From Sporomusaceae bacterium (GTDB taxonomy: Bacteria > Bacillota > Negativicutes > Acidaminococcales > JAJUGR01), in NCBI GenBank assembly GCA_029265905.1, contig JAJUGR010000021.1, positions 1 to 42,184 on the forward strand: a stretch of DNA of 42,184 nt. The letters are read 5' to 3'. Under the pieces are notes generated by a model, which saw only the letters and a program-made list of their open reading frames with translations, was not told the DNA's origin and did no database searches. A program made the translations under genes and the position numbers. Each line of letters begins with the position of its first letter. Position 1 is the first letter of the stretch. Below are positions 10,008 through 18,050 of the stretch, one piece after another.

Positions 10008-11062
10008 ACCGTCACCTCCAAATGAAACACTTCCGCTAATTTGCGCAAAATGGACTGCTCGCTCAGCAGCATGCCGCCCAGGCGGTTGTGCAGATGCACC
10101 GGCACGGAGCAATTCACCGCCAGCTTGACGTCTTCGATCATTTGCCCGGCATTGAGCTCTACCGTCAAAATGCCTTTGATTTGCTTCAGGCTTGCAAAGG
10201 CTTTGACCGGGAACGGCCACAGCGTAATGGGGCGGATTAGTCCCAGCTTGACGCCTTGCCGGCGCGCTTCCTCCACGACGCTTTTCGCCACGCGCCCGCA
10301 GGTTCCGTAGCCGACCAATAAGTATTCGGCGTCCTCCGTGCAGTAGTTTTCCCAACGCTGCTCGGCATCCTGAATGAAGCTGAACTTGTTTTGCAGGCGC
10401 AGGGCCGTGGCTTCGCCTTCCTCGTTGGTGAGGTTGTACATGGCGATTTTTCGCTTTTCCCTGTCCAGGCAGCCGTCCGCTGCCCAATTCTTCTCCGGCA
10501 GCGTCGTCACCTGCCCCCTCAGCTCGACCGGCTCCATCGTTTGGCCCAGCATCCCGTCCGCCAAAATGACCACCGGCGTCCGGTAGCGGTCGGCCAAATT
10601 AAACGCGCTCATCGTGTAGTCGTACATTTCCTGCGCCCGGGACGGCGCCAGGACGATGACCCGGTAGTCGCCGTGGCCGCCGCCTTTTGTGCACTGAAAG
10701 TAGTCCCCCTGATTGGGGCCCAGGCCGCCGAGTCCCGGGCCGTTGCGGTTGATGTTCACCACCACGACCGGCAGTTCAGCCGCGGCAAGGTAGGATATGC
10801 CCTCTTGCTTCAGGCTGAAGCCGGGGCTTGAAGACGCAGTCATGACCCGCGCGCCGGTGGCGGCGGCGCCGTAGCACATATTGATGGAGGCGATTTCATC
10901 CTCCCCCTGCAAGACGGTTCCCCCTGCTTTCGGCAGGTGCTTGGCCAGGTATTCAATGATTTCCGTCGACGGGGTGATCGGATAGCCGAAAAACAGCTTG
11001 CAGCCGGAACGGATCGCCGCTGCGCCGATGGCTTCGTTGCCTTTTAACATTTCCCGTTTCAT
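10004..11062 (-). CDS. vorB: 2-oxoacid:ferredoxin oxidoreductase, alpha subunit (VorB/KorA-like)
   Basis: A 352-residue alpha subunit with the pyrimidine-binding domain at the N-terminus (GNEAIGAAAIRSGC, GYPITPSTEI) and the transketolase-C-like CoA-binding domain behind it. The NRNGPGLGG and NQGDYFQ segments are typical of VorB. It overlaps the ferredoxin gene by four bases. Four subunits in the order delta-alpha-beta-gamma, next to buk and ptb, fit 3-methyl-2-oxobutanoate or a related amino-acid-derived substrate. The substrate is inferred from context. Confidence 0.88.
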   Translation of the reverse strand: MKREMLKGNEAIGAAAIRSGCKLFFGYPITPSTEIIEYLAKHLPKAGGTVLQGEDEIASINMCYGAAATGARVMTASSSPGFSLKQEGISYLAAAELPVVVVNINRNGPGLGGLGPNQGDYFQCTKGGGHGDYRVIVLAPSRAQEMYDYTMSAFNLADRYRTPVVILADGMLGQTMEPVELRGQVTTLPEKNWAADGCLDREKRKIAMYNLTNEEGEATALRLQNKFSFIQDAEQRWENYCTEDAEYLLVGYGTCGRVAKSVVEEARRQGVKLGLIRPITLWPFPVKAFASLKQIKGILTVELNAGQMIEDVKLAVNCSVPVHLHNRLGGMLLSEQSILRKLAEVFHLEVTV

Positions 11063-11286
11063 CTCGCCGCCTCGCTTCCGCTGTCTTTATAAATCGTCAG
11101 GGCGATGTCCGGGCACATGACGCCGCACAGCGCGCAGCCGATGCACGCCTCCGCCTTGGCAACCTCCACGTAGCAATACCCCTTGCGGTTCGTCTTGTCC
11201 CCGATCTTCAGCACCTGGCGCGGGCAGACCTCAATGCACAGGCCGCAGCTTTTGCAGCGTTCCGCGTCCACTTCCACTTTTCCCAT
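11059..11286 (-). CDS. 2[4Fe-4S] ferredoxin-type delta subunit of the oxidoreductase
   Basis: A 75-residue protein with two clusters: Cys11, 14, 17, 21 and Cys48, 51, 54, 58, each in a CxxCxxCxxxC pattern, the first followed by Pro. It is the electron-transfer subunit of the adjacent oxidoreductase. The start is ATG 11286, a single base after the ptb stop; the longer frame is a shadow of ptb. Confidence 0.9.
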   Translation of the reverse strand: MGKVEVDAERCKSCGLCIEVCPRQVLKIGDKTNRKGYCYVEVAKAEACIGCALCGVMCPDIALTIYKDSGSEAAR

Positions 11287-11287
11287 C

Positions 11288-12208
11288 TCATTCACCGCCG
11301 CTTTCGTTCTTGTTGGCCGCCAGGCAGGCCAGCGCAATCGAGTACAGTTTTCCCTGGGGGCTTTCCGCGCGCGACGTCATGACAACCGGCTTGGTCGCTC
11401 CCAGGACGATCCCGGCCATTTTCGCGCCCGCCAAATAAATCAAAGCCTTTGACACGATGTTCCCTGTTTCAATATTGGGAACAAGATATAGGTCCACCGC
11501 GCCGGCGATCGCGCTTTTAATCCCCTTGTGCGCCGCGGCCTCGCGGCTCAAAGCCACGTCCATCGCAATCGGCCCCTCCAGCGTGCAGCAAGGCAGGCCG
11601 CCGGCCTGGTTGATTTCAACCAGCGCCTGCGCATCCACCGTCGCCGGCATCTTGGGGCTGACCACCTCATTGGCCGCCAAAACGGCGACGTTCGGGCAGT
11701 CGAGCCCCATGTTGTGCATCGCCAGCAAGGCGTTCGTCAAGATATCTTTCTTCTCCGCCAGCGACGGCGCGATATTCATGCCGCCGTCGCTCAAAAACGC
11801 CAGCTTCTCCTGCCCCGGTATTTCCAGGCAGGCCAAATGGCTGAGCAGCCGGCCTGTGCGCAGACCCGCCTCGTGGTCTAGCACGGCGCGGAGAAAATCG
11901 CTGCTGTTAACCAGGCCCTTCATCAGGACCTGCGCCCGCCCTTCCTTCACAAGCGCCGCCGCCTTCAAGGCGGCCTTGCTTAGGTCCGCTTCATGCACCA
12001 CCGGCGTTTGGGGCGAGAGCCCGACCTCGTCCATAAGCGGCCGAATCGCGTCCGCATCGCCGACTAAGATAGCGTTTGCCAGTCCCAGCTCCTGGGCCGC
12101 CTTGACCGCCTGCAGGACGTCCTTGTCCTGGGCCGCCGCAACGCTGATCGTGGCCGTAGTATGGGAATCCCTGGCCGCCGCCAGCACGTCCTGAAAATTT
12201 TTCAACAT
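11288..12208 (-). CDS. ptb: Phosphate butyryltransferase
   Basis: A 306-residue phosphotransacylase of the Ptb family. Recognisable segments are LMKGLVNSSDFLRAVL, LSDGGMNIAP, and the C-terminal GIVLGATKPVVMTSRA. It converts an acyl-CoA and phosphate to acyl-phosphate and CoA. The start ATG 12208 is placed by AGGGGG six bases upstream; an ATG five codons earlier lies before this site. It sits between buk and the oxidoreductase genes, so it would process the acyl-CoA that enzyme makes. Confidence 0.92.
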   Translation of the reverse strand: MLKNFQDVLAAARDSHTTATISVAAAQDKDVLQAVKAAQELGLANAILVGDADAIRPLMDEVGLSPQTPVVHEADLSKAALKAAALVKEGRAQVLMKGLVNSSDFLRAVLDHEAGLRTGRLLSHLACLEIPGQEKLAFLSDGGMNIAPSLAEKKDILTNALLAMHNMGLDCPNVAVLAANEVVSPKMPATVDAQALVEINQAGGLPCCTLEGPIAMDVALSREAAAHKGIKSAIAGAVDLYLVPNIETGNIVSKALIYLAGAKMAGIVLGATKPVVMTSRAESPQGKLYSIALACLAANKNESGGE

Positions 12209-12225
12209 GACAATCCCCCTCACGT

Positions 12226-13287
12226 TCAGTACTGCAAGGCGCGCTCTTCGCCCTGCAAGACCCGCAATGCGCCGGCCGCCAAGGCTTCGAGCTCTTCTTC
12301 GCCCGGCACAACTTCCACCGGCGCGATAAAGGCCACTTTTTTTGCGACTTCTGCGACCAGCCGCTGCGAATGGGCCATCCCGCCGGTCAGCACGACGCGG
12401 TCAACCTGTCCGGACAAGACCGCAGCCATGGCGCCGATCTCTTTTGCCACCTGATAAGCCATGGCGCTGACAATCAAATCGGCCTGTTCGTCGCCCTCGG
12501 CCGCCCGTTTCTCCGCTTCGCGCAAATCTTTTGTGCCAAGGTAAGCAAACATGCCCCCCGACCCGCAAAGCTTGCTAAGCATTTGCCCCTCCGTGTACTT
12601 GCCGCTATAGCACAGTTTCACCAGCGACCTGGCTGGCAATCCGCCGCAGCGGTCGGGCGAAAATGGACCTTCTTCCAGGGCGTTGTTCACATCAACCATC
12701 CGTCCGCCCGTGTGCGGCGTGACCGAAATCCCCGTCCCCAGGTGGGCGACCACGAGGTTGATCTCTTCGTAGGGCCGGTTGAGCTTTTCTGCGACCTTCC
12801 GGGCGACCGCCTTGCTGTTCAAGGCGTGGACCATGCTGGCGCGCGGCAATTCCGGCAGTCCGGAGATACGCGCCACCGGCTCAAGCTCGTCGACCGAAAC
12901 CGGGTCGACAATATAGGCCGGAAGATTGAATTGCTTAGCCAGTTGATCCGCCAGGATCGCCCCCAGGTTGGAAGCGTGCTCGCCGCGTTTGCCCTGTTCC
13001 AGGTCGTCGAGCATGGCTTGGTTGATGGCGTAAGTCCCGCCGCTCAGCGGCTTTAACAGCCCGCCGCGGGCCACAATGGCGTTGAACGTTGTCAGCTCAA
13101 GGCCGGCCTCGGCCAGCGCTTCCAGGATGAGCGCCAAGCGGTGCGAGCGCTGGTCAACGATGCGGGGAAAAGACGCCAGCTCCGCCGCGGAGTGATGGAC
13201 CGTCTTGGCGAATTTCAAATTGGCGTCATCATACACGGCAAACTTCGTTGATGTTGCGCCCGGATTGATCACTAGCAATCGATTCAT
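12226..13287 (-). CDS. buk: Butyrate kinase
   Basis: A 353-residue ASKHA-fold acid kinase. The N-terminal phosphate-binding motif INPGATSTKFAVY, the HLGTGISVTPHTGGRMVDVNNA core and GSGGMFAYLGT are typical of butyrate and branched-chain fatty acid kinases. It makes ATP from acyl-phosphate, releasing butyrate, isobutyrate or a similar acid. It is the first gene of the operon buk-ptb-ferredoxin-OFOR and lies about 43 bases behind a sigma-54 promoter. Confidence 0.94.
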   Translation of the reverse strand: MNRLLVINPGATSTKFAVYDDANLKFAKTVHHSAAELASFPRIVDQRSHRLALILEALAEAGLELTTFNAIVARGGLLKPLSGGTYAINQAMLDDLEQGKRGEHASNLGAILADQLAKQFNLPAYIVDPVSVDELEPVARISGLPELPRASMVHALNSKAVARKVAEKLNRPYEEINLVVAHLGTGISVTPHTGGRMVDVNNALEEGPFSPDRCGGLPARSLVKLCYSGKYTEGQMLSKLCGSGGMFAYLGTKDLREAEKRAAEGDEQADLIVSAMAYQVAKEIGAMAAVLSGQVDRVVLTGGMAHSQRLVAEVAKKVAFIAPVEVVPGEEELEALAAGALRVLQGEERALQY

Positions 13288-13329
13288 ATGCTGTCACGCC
13301 TCCCGTATAATTCCTCTTTACTAAACTTA

Positions 13330-13345
13330 TGCAAATATCATGCCA
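13330..13345 (-). promoter_or_regulatory. Sigma-54 (-24/-12) promoter of the buk operon
   Basis: The minus strand reads TGGCATGATATTTGCA, matching the consensus TGGCAC-N5-TTGCA with one deviation, including the invariant GG and GC spacing. The divergent gene encodes a sigma-54 activator, which makes the assignment strong. Confidence 0.87.
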
Positions 13346-13453
13346 AAAATTTGGTCGTCGCCCCTGCCGCCCAAAGCGCCGGCTGAGCACGGCCAGCACA
13401 GGCGCGCAGGGTTCCCCGCCGGCCCGCCCGCGCCATTTCGACAACTTTTGCTG

Positions 13454-13571
13454 TCAACTTTTCGCACCACTGATAACTTTTGTTCAAGACAACCGCTCCG
13501 AACCACCGGCCACTGTTCGCGCGGCGCCGCCTAGCCTTGCAAACTTTGATTGACAACTTTTCGCACCAGTG
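13454..13571. repeat. Direct repeats upstream of buk and of its activator gene
   Basis: CAACTTTTCGCACCACTG at 13455-13472 and CAACTTTTCGCACCAGTG at 13554-13571 differ at one position and are 99 bases apart. Further AACTTTTG copies lie at 13443 and 13476. They lie 110-240 bases upstream of the sigma-54 promoter, where enhancer sites are expected. The 329-base region 13288-13616 otherwise holds only the two promoters. Confidence 0.6.
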
Positions 13572-13578
13572 CTACGTT
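13550..13578 (+). promoter_or_regulatory. Vegetative promoter of the sigma-54 activator gene
   Basis: TTGACA at 13550-13555, a 17-base spacer and TACGTT at 13573-13578. The -10 is weak. The downstream copy of the direct repeat fills the spacer, so activator binding there could repress its own gene. Confidence 0.5.
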
Positions 13579-13616
13579 CTTAAGTAATGGCACGCAAAAA
13601 AAAGGGGGGCCTCGTC

Positions 13617-15218
13617 ATGGATCCGCAGGAGCATGTTATTGAGATCGAATTTGAGGACCGGCCGCGTTTGGCCTTTGAAATATTCGAGGTGTTCGAACAA
13701 CATTCAATTGACAAGTCCAGCCTGGAAGTGGTTTCCCACCAAGGCAAGCTGTTTATGGCCGTTAAAATCCGCTGTCCCGGCAATGTGCAAACCAGCCAGG
13801 TAACGGAACAAATCAGCGCGATTCCCAGTGTCGTCGCCGTCCGTTTTCGCGATTACATGCCTTACGAGGAAAAGGAACGCCAACTGCAGACAATACTCAA
13901 TTCCGTCAGCGAGGGAATCATCGCCTTAGATGCCGAGGGCAATGTCCAGCACATGAACGACACGGCCTGCCGAATGTTCGCCTGCTCGCACGACGCCATC
14001 ATCGGCAAGTCCGCCGCGCTGGTCTTCCCGCCGCACGCCGCGATCTTAGAGTCGCTAAAAGCGGGCCTGCCCTTCAGCAACAAGGAGCAACGGATCCGTT
14101 TGGGCGGCAAGGAGATGCATTTTTTTATCAGCTGCACGCCGGTTCTAAACCCCAAAAACGCGGTGATCGGGGTCGTCGCCTCGATTAAAGACTATCAGCA
14201 GGCGGAAGAGATCACTTCCAAAATGAATCAACAGTGGAGCAACGTCTCTTTTGAAGCCATCGTTCACCAAAGCGCCATCATGAAGCAAATCATCGGCATC
14301 GCCAGGATTGTTGCGCAAGGCACGTCCACGATTTTGCTGCGCGGCGAAAGCGGCACCGGCAAGGAACTGTTCGCCAAGGCAATTCACTTTGAAAGCAAGC
14401 GATGCAGCGCGCCTTTTTTGGCGATCAACTGCGGCGCTTTGCCGGACACGCTATTAGAAAGCGAATTGTTCGGCTATGAGCCGGGTTCCTTTACCGGCGC
14501 GTTGCGGAGCGGAAAAAAAGGCTTGTTCGAGCAGGCCGACAACGGCACGCTGTTTTTAGATGAAATCGGGGAGATTTCCCCGCAAATGCAGGTGCGCCTG
14601 CTGCGCGTTTTGCAGGAACAGACGATCCGCCGAATCGGCGGCGAAAGGGACATTCCCGTCAACGTGCGCATCATCGCCGCAACCAACCGGAACCTCGAAG
14701 GCCTGATCAAGCAGGGCTTGTTCCGCGAAGACCTGTACTACCGGCTCAATGTAATTCCGCTGACCATCCCGCCGCTGCGGGAGCGCCGCGAAGACATCCC
14801 GCTAATCGCCCAGCATCTGATCCGCAAAATCTGCCTGAAATTGGGCAAGCCGGAAAAGTACTTAACAAATGAAAGCCTCGCCTTTCTTCTGGCCCAGGAC
14901 TACCCCGGCAATATCCGGCAGCTGGAGAACGTCTTGGAGCTGGCTGTAAACCTAGAGCAGACGCAAGCGTTGCACCTGACTTATTTCGCCAACCTGGCCG
15001 CTCACCCGCCCGCCGCCAGCCGCGCCGACGCGTCGGAAATAAGAATCCCGCTGCCGGCGGACGGCAATTGGCCGCCGCTAAAAGAAATCATGCGGCAGGT
15101 GGAAAAGCAGATCCTCGCCCGCATCATGGCGGACGCCCCGTCCTCGAGAAAAGCAGGCAACCGGCTGGGCGTTTCGAACACAACGATTTTAAAAAAAAGG
15201 AAGAAGCACAACCTCTAG
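13617..15218 (+). CDS. TyrR-like sigma-54-dependent activator (ACT-PAS-AAA-HTH)
   Basis: A 533-residue enhancer-binding protein. Order: ACT-like ligand domain (about 5-80), PAS domain (about 88-195), AAA+ domain (about 213-440), and a C-terminal TyrR-type helix-turn-helix. Walker A is GESGTGKE at 243-250, Walker B GTLFLDE at 310-316, and the arginine-finger region FREDLYYRLN follows at about 369. The sigma-54 loop reads GSFTGA (290-295) instead of GAFTGA. The start is ATG 13617 behind AGGGGGG. The ACT domain suggests an amino-acid effector. It is divergent from buk and the likely activator of that operon. Confidence 0.9.
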   Translation: MDPQEHVIEIEFEDRPRLAFEIFEVFEQHSIDKSSLEVVSHQGKLFMAVKIRCPGNVQTSQVTEQISAIPSVVAVRFRDYMPYEEKERQLQTILNSVSEGIIALDAEGNVQHMNDTACRMFACSHDAIIGKSAALVFPPHAAILESLKAGLPFSNKEQRIRLGGKEMHFFISCTPVLNPKNAVIGVVASIKDYQQAEEITSKMNQQWSNVSFEAIVHQSAIMKQIIGIARIVAQGTSTILLRGESGTGKELFAKAIHFESKRCSAPFLAINCGALPDTLLESELFGYEPGSFTGALRSGKKGLFEQADNGTLFLDEIGEISPQMQVRLLRVLQEQTIRRIGGERDIPVNVRIIAATNRNLEGLIKQGLFREDLYYRLNVIPLTIPPLRERREDIPLIAQHLIRKICLKLGKPEKYLTNESLAFLLAQDYPGNIRQLENVLELAVNLEQTQALHLTYFANLAAHPPAASRADASEIRIPLPADGNWPPLKEIMRQVEKQILARIMADAPSSRKAGNRLGVSNTTILKKRKKHNL

Positions 15219-15230
15219 GCTTCCAACAAC

Positions 15231-15277
15231 AAAAGAAAGCGCCAGTTTGCAATTTCTGTCAACTGGCGCTTTCTTTT
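15231..15277 (+). terminator. Terminator of the sigma-54 activator gene
   Basis: A perfect 17-base inverted repeat (15231-15247 with 15261-15277), a 13-base loop and a T-rich 3' arm. It starts 12 bases after the activator stop. Confidence 0.9.
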
Positions 15278-15335
15278 GCTGTTCCCCGGGCCCGGCCGCC
15301 TCACGCTATGCGCAATAGCTGAGTTCGTCTCCAAC

Positions 15336-15364
15336 TTGCAATTCCGCACGCAATCACTTATACT
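15336..15364 (+). promoter_or_regulatory. dinB promoter
   Basis: TTGCAA at 15336-15341, a 17-base spacer and TATACT at 15359-15364. The LexA box begins six bases downstream, over the expected transcription start. Confidence 0.75.
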
Positions 15365-15369
15365 AAAAG

Positions 15370-15383
15370 CGAACACTTGTTCG
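15370..15383. promoter_or_regulatory. LexA (SOS) box in front of dinB
   Basis: CGAACACTTGTTCG is a perfect match to the Gram-positive LexA/DinR consensus CGAAC-N4-GTTCG and is palindromic. It should repress the polymerase gene until DNA damage. Confidence 0.92.
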
Positions 15384-15401
15384 TTTTTGGAGGTACAAAA
15401 C

Positions 15402-16640
15402 ATGACGCGCTGCATTTTGCATGTCGACCTGAACAACTTCTACGCTTCGGTCGAATGCCTCTACCGGCCGGAGCTGGCCGATAAGCCGGTGGCGGTCAGC
15501 GGCGACATCGAGGCGCGCCACGGGATCATTTTGGCCAAAAACCAGCTGGCCAAACAGGCCGGCGTGGCGACCGGCGAAGCGATCTGGCAGGCGAAGACAA
15601 AATGCCCCGACCTCGTCCTCGTGCCGCCGGACTTCAAGAAATACCTGCGCTTCTCGCGCCTGGCGCGCCGCATCTACGCCGACTACACGGACCAGATCGA
15701 AGCGTTCGGCATCGACGAAAACTGGCTCGACGTGACGGGTTCGGTCCGCCTGTTCGGCTCAGGGCCGGCGATCGCCGACGAAATCCGCCGGCGGGTGCGC
15801 GGCGAGCTCGGCGTCACCGTTTCGGTCGGGGTTTCGTTCAACAAGATCTTCGCCAAGCTGGGCAGCGACCTCAAAAAACCGGACGCCACGACCGTCATCA
15901 CCGAAGAGAATTTCCGCTCGCGCGTCTGGCCGCTGCCGGTCGGCGAGCTGCTCTACGTCGGCCGCGCCACGCGCCGCAAGCTGGAAAACCGCGGCATCTA
16001 CACGATCGGCGACCTGGCAAAGCGCGATTTGCGCCCGCTTGTCCTGCTGCTCGGCCAGTGGGGCGAGACGCTCTGGCACTTCGCCAACGGCCGGGACGAA
16101 GCGCCGGTCAGAAAAACCGGCGAAGTCTCAGCCATCAAGTCGATCGGCAACAGCACTACCGCGCCGCGCGACCTGGCAACGCTCGCCGACGCCAAAATCA
16201 TCCTCTACGTCCTCGCCGAAAGCGTCGCCGCCCGGCTGCGCGCCCACGGCCTGCGCTGCCAGACGGTGGCGGTCAGCCTGCGCGACAAAGAGCTTGCCAG
16301 CTTTGAACGGCAAATACGGCTGTTGGAACCGACGGCCGCTTCCCGCGACATCGCCCGCGCCGCCATCGATCTCGTCGCCGCCAACTGGAAGAGCGGCAGG
16401 CCGCTGCGCAGCCTCGGCGTGCGGGGCGGCGACCTGGTGACGGAGACGGGCCGCCTGCAGCTCGACCTGTTCGACGAACAAAAAGCCGCCGCCTCTTCGC
16501 TCGAGACGGCGGTGGACGATATCCGGCGGCGGTTCGGCCAAAACAGCATCCAGCGCTGCGTGATGCTCACCGACTGCCGCCTGTCTGGTTTCAACCCCAA
16601 GGACGACCACGTCATCCATCCAGTTAGCTTTTTCCGTTAG
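15402..16640 (+). CDS. dinB: Y-family DNA polymerase IV-like translesion polymerase
   Basis: A 412-residue error-prone polymerase. Catalytic acidic residues are in HVDLNNFYASVE (Asp9) and FGIDENWLDVTG (Asp105, Glu106). Then come the SVGVSFNKIFAKLGSDLKKP finger/palm segment and a little-finger domain. The LNNFYASVE form and IDENW are typical of the Firmicute branch near UvrX/YqjW rather than classical E. coli DinB. The ATG is at 15402, 8 bases after GGAGG; the longer open frame starts inside the preceding terminator. A LexA box shows SOS control. A small gene follows 13 bases downstream. Confidence 0.9.
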   Translation: MTRCILHVDLNNFYASVECLYRPELADKPVAVSGDIEARHGIILAKNQLAKQAGVATGEAIWQAKTKCPDLVLVPPDFKKYLRFSRLARRIYADYTDQIEAFGIDENWLDVTGSVRLFGSGPAIADEIRRRVRGELGVTVSVGVSFNKIFAKLGSDLKKPDATTVITEENFRSRVWPLPVGELLYVGRATRRKLENRGIYTIGDLAKRDLRPLVLLLGQWGETLWHFANGRDEAPVRKTGEVSAIKSIGNSTTAPRDLATLADAKIILYVLAESVAARLRAHGLRCQTVAVSLRDKELASFERQIRLLEPTAASRDIARAAIDLVAANWKSGRPLRSLGVRGGDLVTETGRLQLDLFDEQKAAASSLETAVDDIRRRFGQNSIQRCVMLTDCRLSGFNPKDDHVIHPVSFFR

Positions 16641-16653
16641 GAGGTGACCCTGC

Positions 16654-16884
16654 ATGGGAAAAATTCTGGTCACAGTCAAGGCCGCGCACGACACGCTCGG
16701 CAACACGCGGCCGCTGTCCATCGTCTGGCATGACGGCCGCGAATTTGCGATCGACAAGGTGACCGACGTGCGCATGGCGGCGTCTCTCAAAGCCGGCGGC
16801 CAGGGCCTGCGCTACACCTGCCGCGTGTGCGGCAAGGAAATCCGCCTCTTTTGCGACGAAGGGATCTGGTTCATCGAAGGCTAA
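16654..16884 (+). CDS. Small protein co-transcribed with dinB, unknown function
   Basis: A 76-residue protein starting 13 bases after dinB behind AGGAGG (8-base spacing). I recognise no named family. A C-terminal CRVCG and a further Cys suggest a possible metal site, but there is no full four-cysteine set. It should share the SOS promoter of dinB. A function in translesion synthesis is inferred only from position. Confidence 0.72.
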   Translation: MGKILVTVKAAHDTLGNTRPLSIVWHDGREFAIDKVTDVRMAASLKAGGQGLRYTCRVCGKEIRLFCDEGIWFIEG

Positions 16885-16920
16885 AGTTATGCAGTTATGT
16901 GGTACCTGACCCCCAACAAC

Positions 16921-16956
16921 AAAAAGTGGCTGCCGACATTTTCTGTCAACAGCCAC
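16921..16956 (-). terminator. Terminator after the tRNA-Ser pair
   Basis: On the minus strand GTGGCTG pairs with CAGCCAC, with an inner TGACA/TGTCG extension (16956-16926), followed by TTTTTG. It is very similar to the terminator at 8616-8651. Confidence 0.78.
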
Positions 16957-16968
16957 AACCCTTTTGTA

Positions 16969-17059
16969 TGGCGGAGTGGGAGGGATTTGAACCCTCGCAG
17001 GCCTTACGACCTCTAACGATTTAGCAAACCGTCCTCTTCAGCCACTTGAGTACCACTCC
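16969..17059 (-). tRNA. tRNA-Ser (anticodon GCU)
   Basis: A 91-base type II tRNA with encoded CCA. The acceptor stem GGAGTGG pairs with CCACTCC and the discriminator is G. The anticodon loop TTTGCTAAA gives GCU (AGC/AGU codons). A long variable arm and GGTTCAAATCC in the T-arm are present. Confidence 0.96.
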
Positions 17060-17131
17060 ATATGCAATTTGCCGCTCAGCGGCCTGCGTTAGTCATTATA
17101 CAGTATCATAATCCAAAATGCAAACACTATT

Positions 17132-17220
17132 TGGCGGAGGGGGTGGGATTCGAACCCACGGTCCCTTGCGAGATCACTGGTTTTCAAGACCAGCTCCTTA
17201 AACCACTCGGACACCCCTCC
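17132..17220 (-). tRNA. tRNA-Ser (anticodon UGA)
   Basis: An 89-base type II tRNA with encoded CCA. The acceptor stem GGAGGGG pairs with CCCCTCC and the discriminator is G. The anticodon stem-loop CTGGTCTTGAAAACCAG gives UGA. A long variable arm and GGTTCGAATCC are present. It lies 72 bases upstream of the other serine tRNA. Confidence 0.96.
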
Positions 17221-17267
17221 GTGACACACTGTTGATTATAGCAAGCCGGCAAAAGACTTGTCAATCA

Positions 17268-18026
17268 CTAAGCGTAGCGGGACATGACGCGCGTGGCGGT
17301 CTGGTCGAAGCGGAAAATCGGAATGCGCTTGAGCGTAAACGGTTCCGCCTTCCGGGCGCAGGTGCCGTACTTGACCGTAAAACCGTGATCGTAGCCGACC
17401 GCCTTCGCCAGCTCCCTGGTGCTGTCATTGAAGCTGCCTTTGGGGTAGGAAACGGACGGAATGCTTTTGCCCAGCAAATCTTCCAGCGTTTTCTTGGAAA
17501 TCGTCAGCTCTTCTTCCGCCTGGCGGGGTGAAAGCTCCCCTAAGGCCAGGTGGTTGACCGTATGCGAGCCGATCGACATGCCGGCCGCATCCATCTCGCG
17601 GATATCCGGCGCCGCGACCCGGTCTTTGTGGCCGATCATGCCCGTGATGATGTAAAAAGTGCCCTTGTAGCCGTAGCGCTGCAAAATCGTGAAGGCGTTT
17701 TCATAGTTATCGCGGTAACCATCGTCGAAGGTGATCAGCACCGGCTTATCCGGCAGGCTGACCGATTCGCCGCGCACATGGCCGGCAAACTGCTCTTGGC
17801 TGATGGTATGATAACCAGCCTGCGCCAAGGCCTTGATGTCCTGCTCAAAGCGCGCCGTCGGCACGGTCAGGGGGTCGGTCGTCGCCCCGACGCGATGGTA
17901 CAGCAGCACTGGGATTTCAGATACCGCCGTGCCGCTGCTCGTCTCCGCCGCTATGGCAAACGGCGAACAGCCCGTTGCCAGCACGGTTCCTACGCACATT
18001 TTCAGAAATTGACGTCTCGTTAGCAT
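17268..18026 (-). CDS. Exported polysaccharide deacetylase (NodB family)
   Basis: A 252-residue carbohydrate esterase family 4 protein. The N-terminus TRRQFLKMC resembles a twin-arginine signal, followed by a hydrophobic stretch with ATGC, so it may be exported as a folded protein or lipoprotein. Metal and catalytic motifs are LITFDDGYRDN (Asp base and metal Asp) and SHTVNH (metal histidines). Likely substrates are N-acetylated glycans such as peptidoglycan or an exopolysaccharide; sequence alone does not say which. The gene lies 24 bases after the cyclodeaminase-like gene. Confidence 0.87.
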   Translation of the reverse strand: MLTRRQFLKMCVGTVLATGCSPFAIAAETSSGTAVSEIPVLLYHRVGATTDPLTVPTARFEQDIKALAQAGYHTISQEQFAGHVRGESVSLPDKPVLITFDDGYRDNYENAFTILQRYGYKGTFYIITGMIGHKDRVAAPDIREMDAAGMSIGSHTVNHLALGELSPRQAEEELTISKKTLEDLLGKSIPSVSYPKGSFNDSTRELAKAVGYDHGFTVKYGTCARKAEPFTLKRIPIFRFDQTATRVMSRYA

Positions 18027-18050
18027 GTCACCACTCCAGTGTAGCTATCA

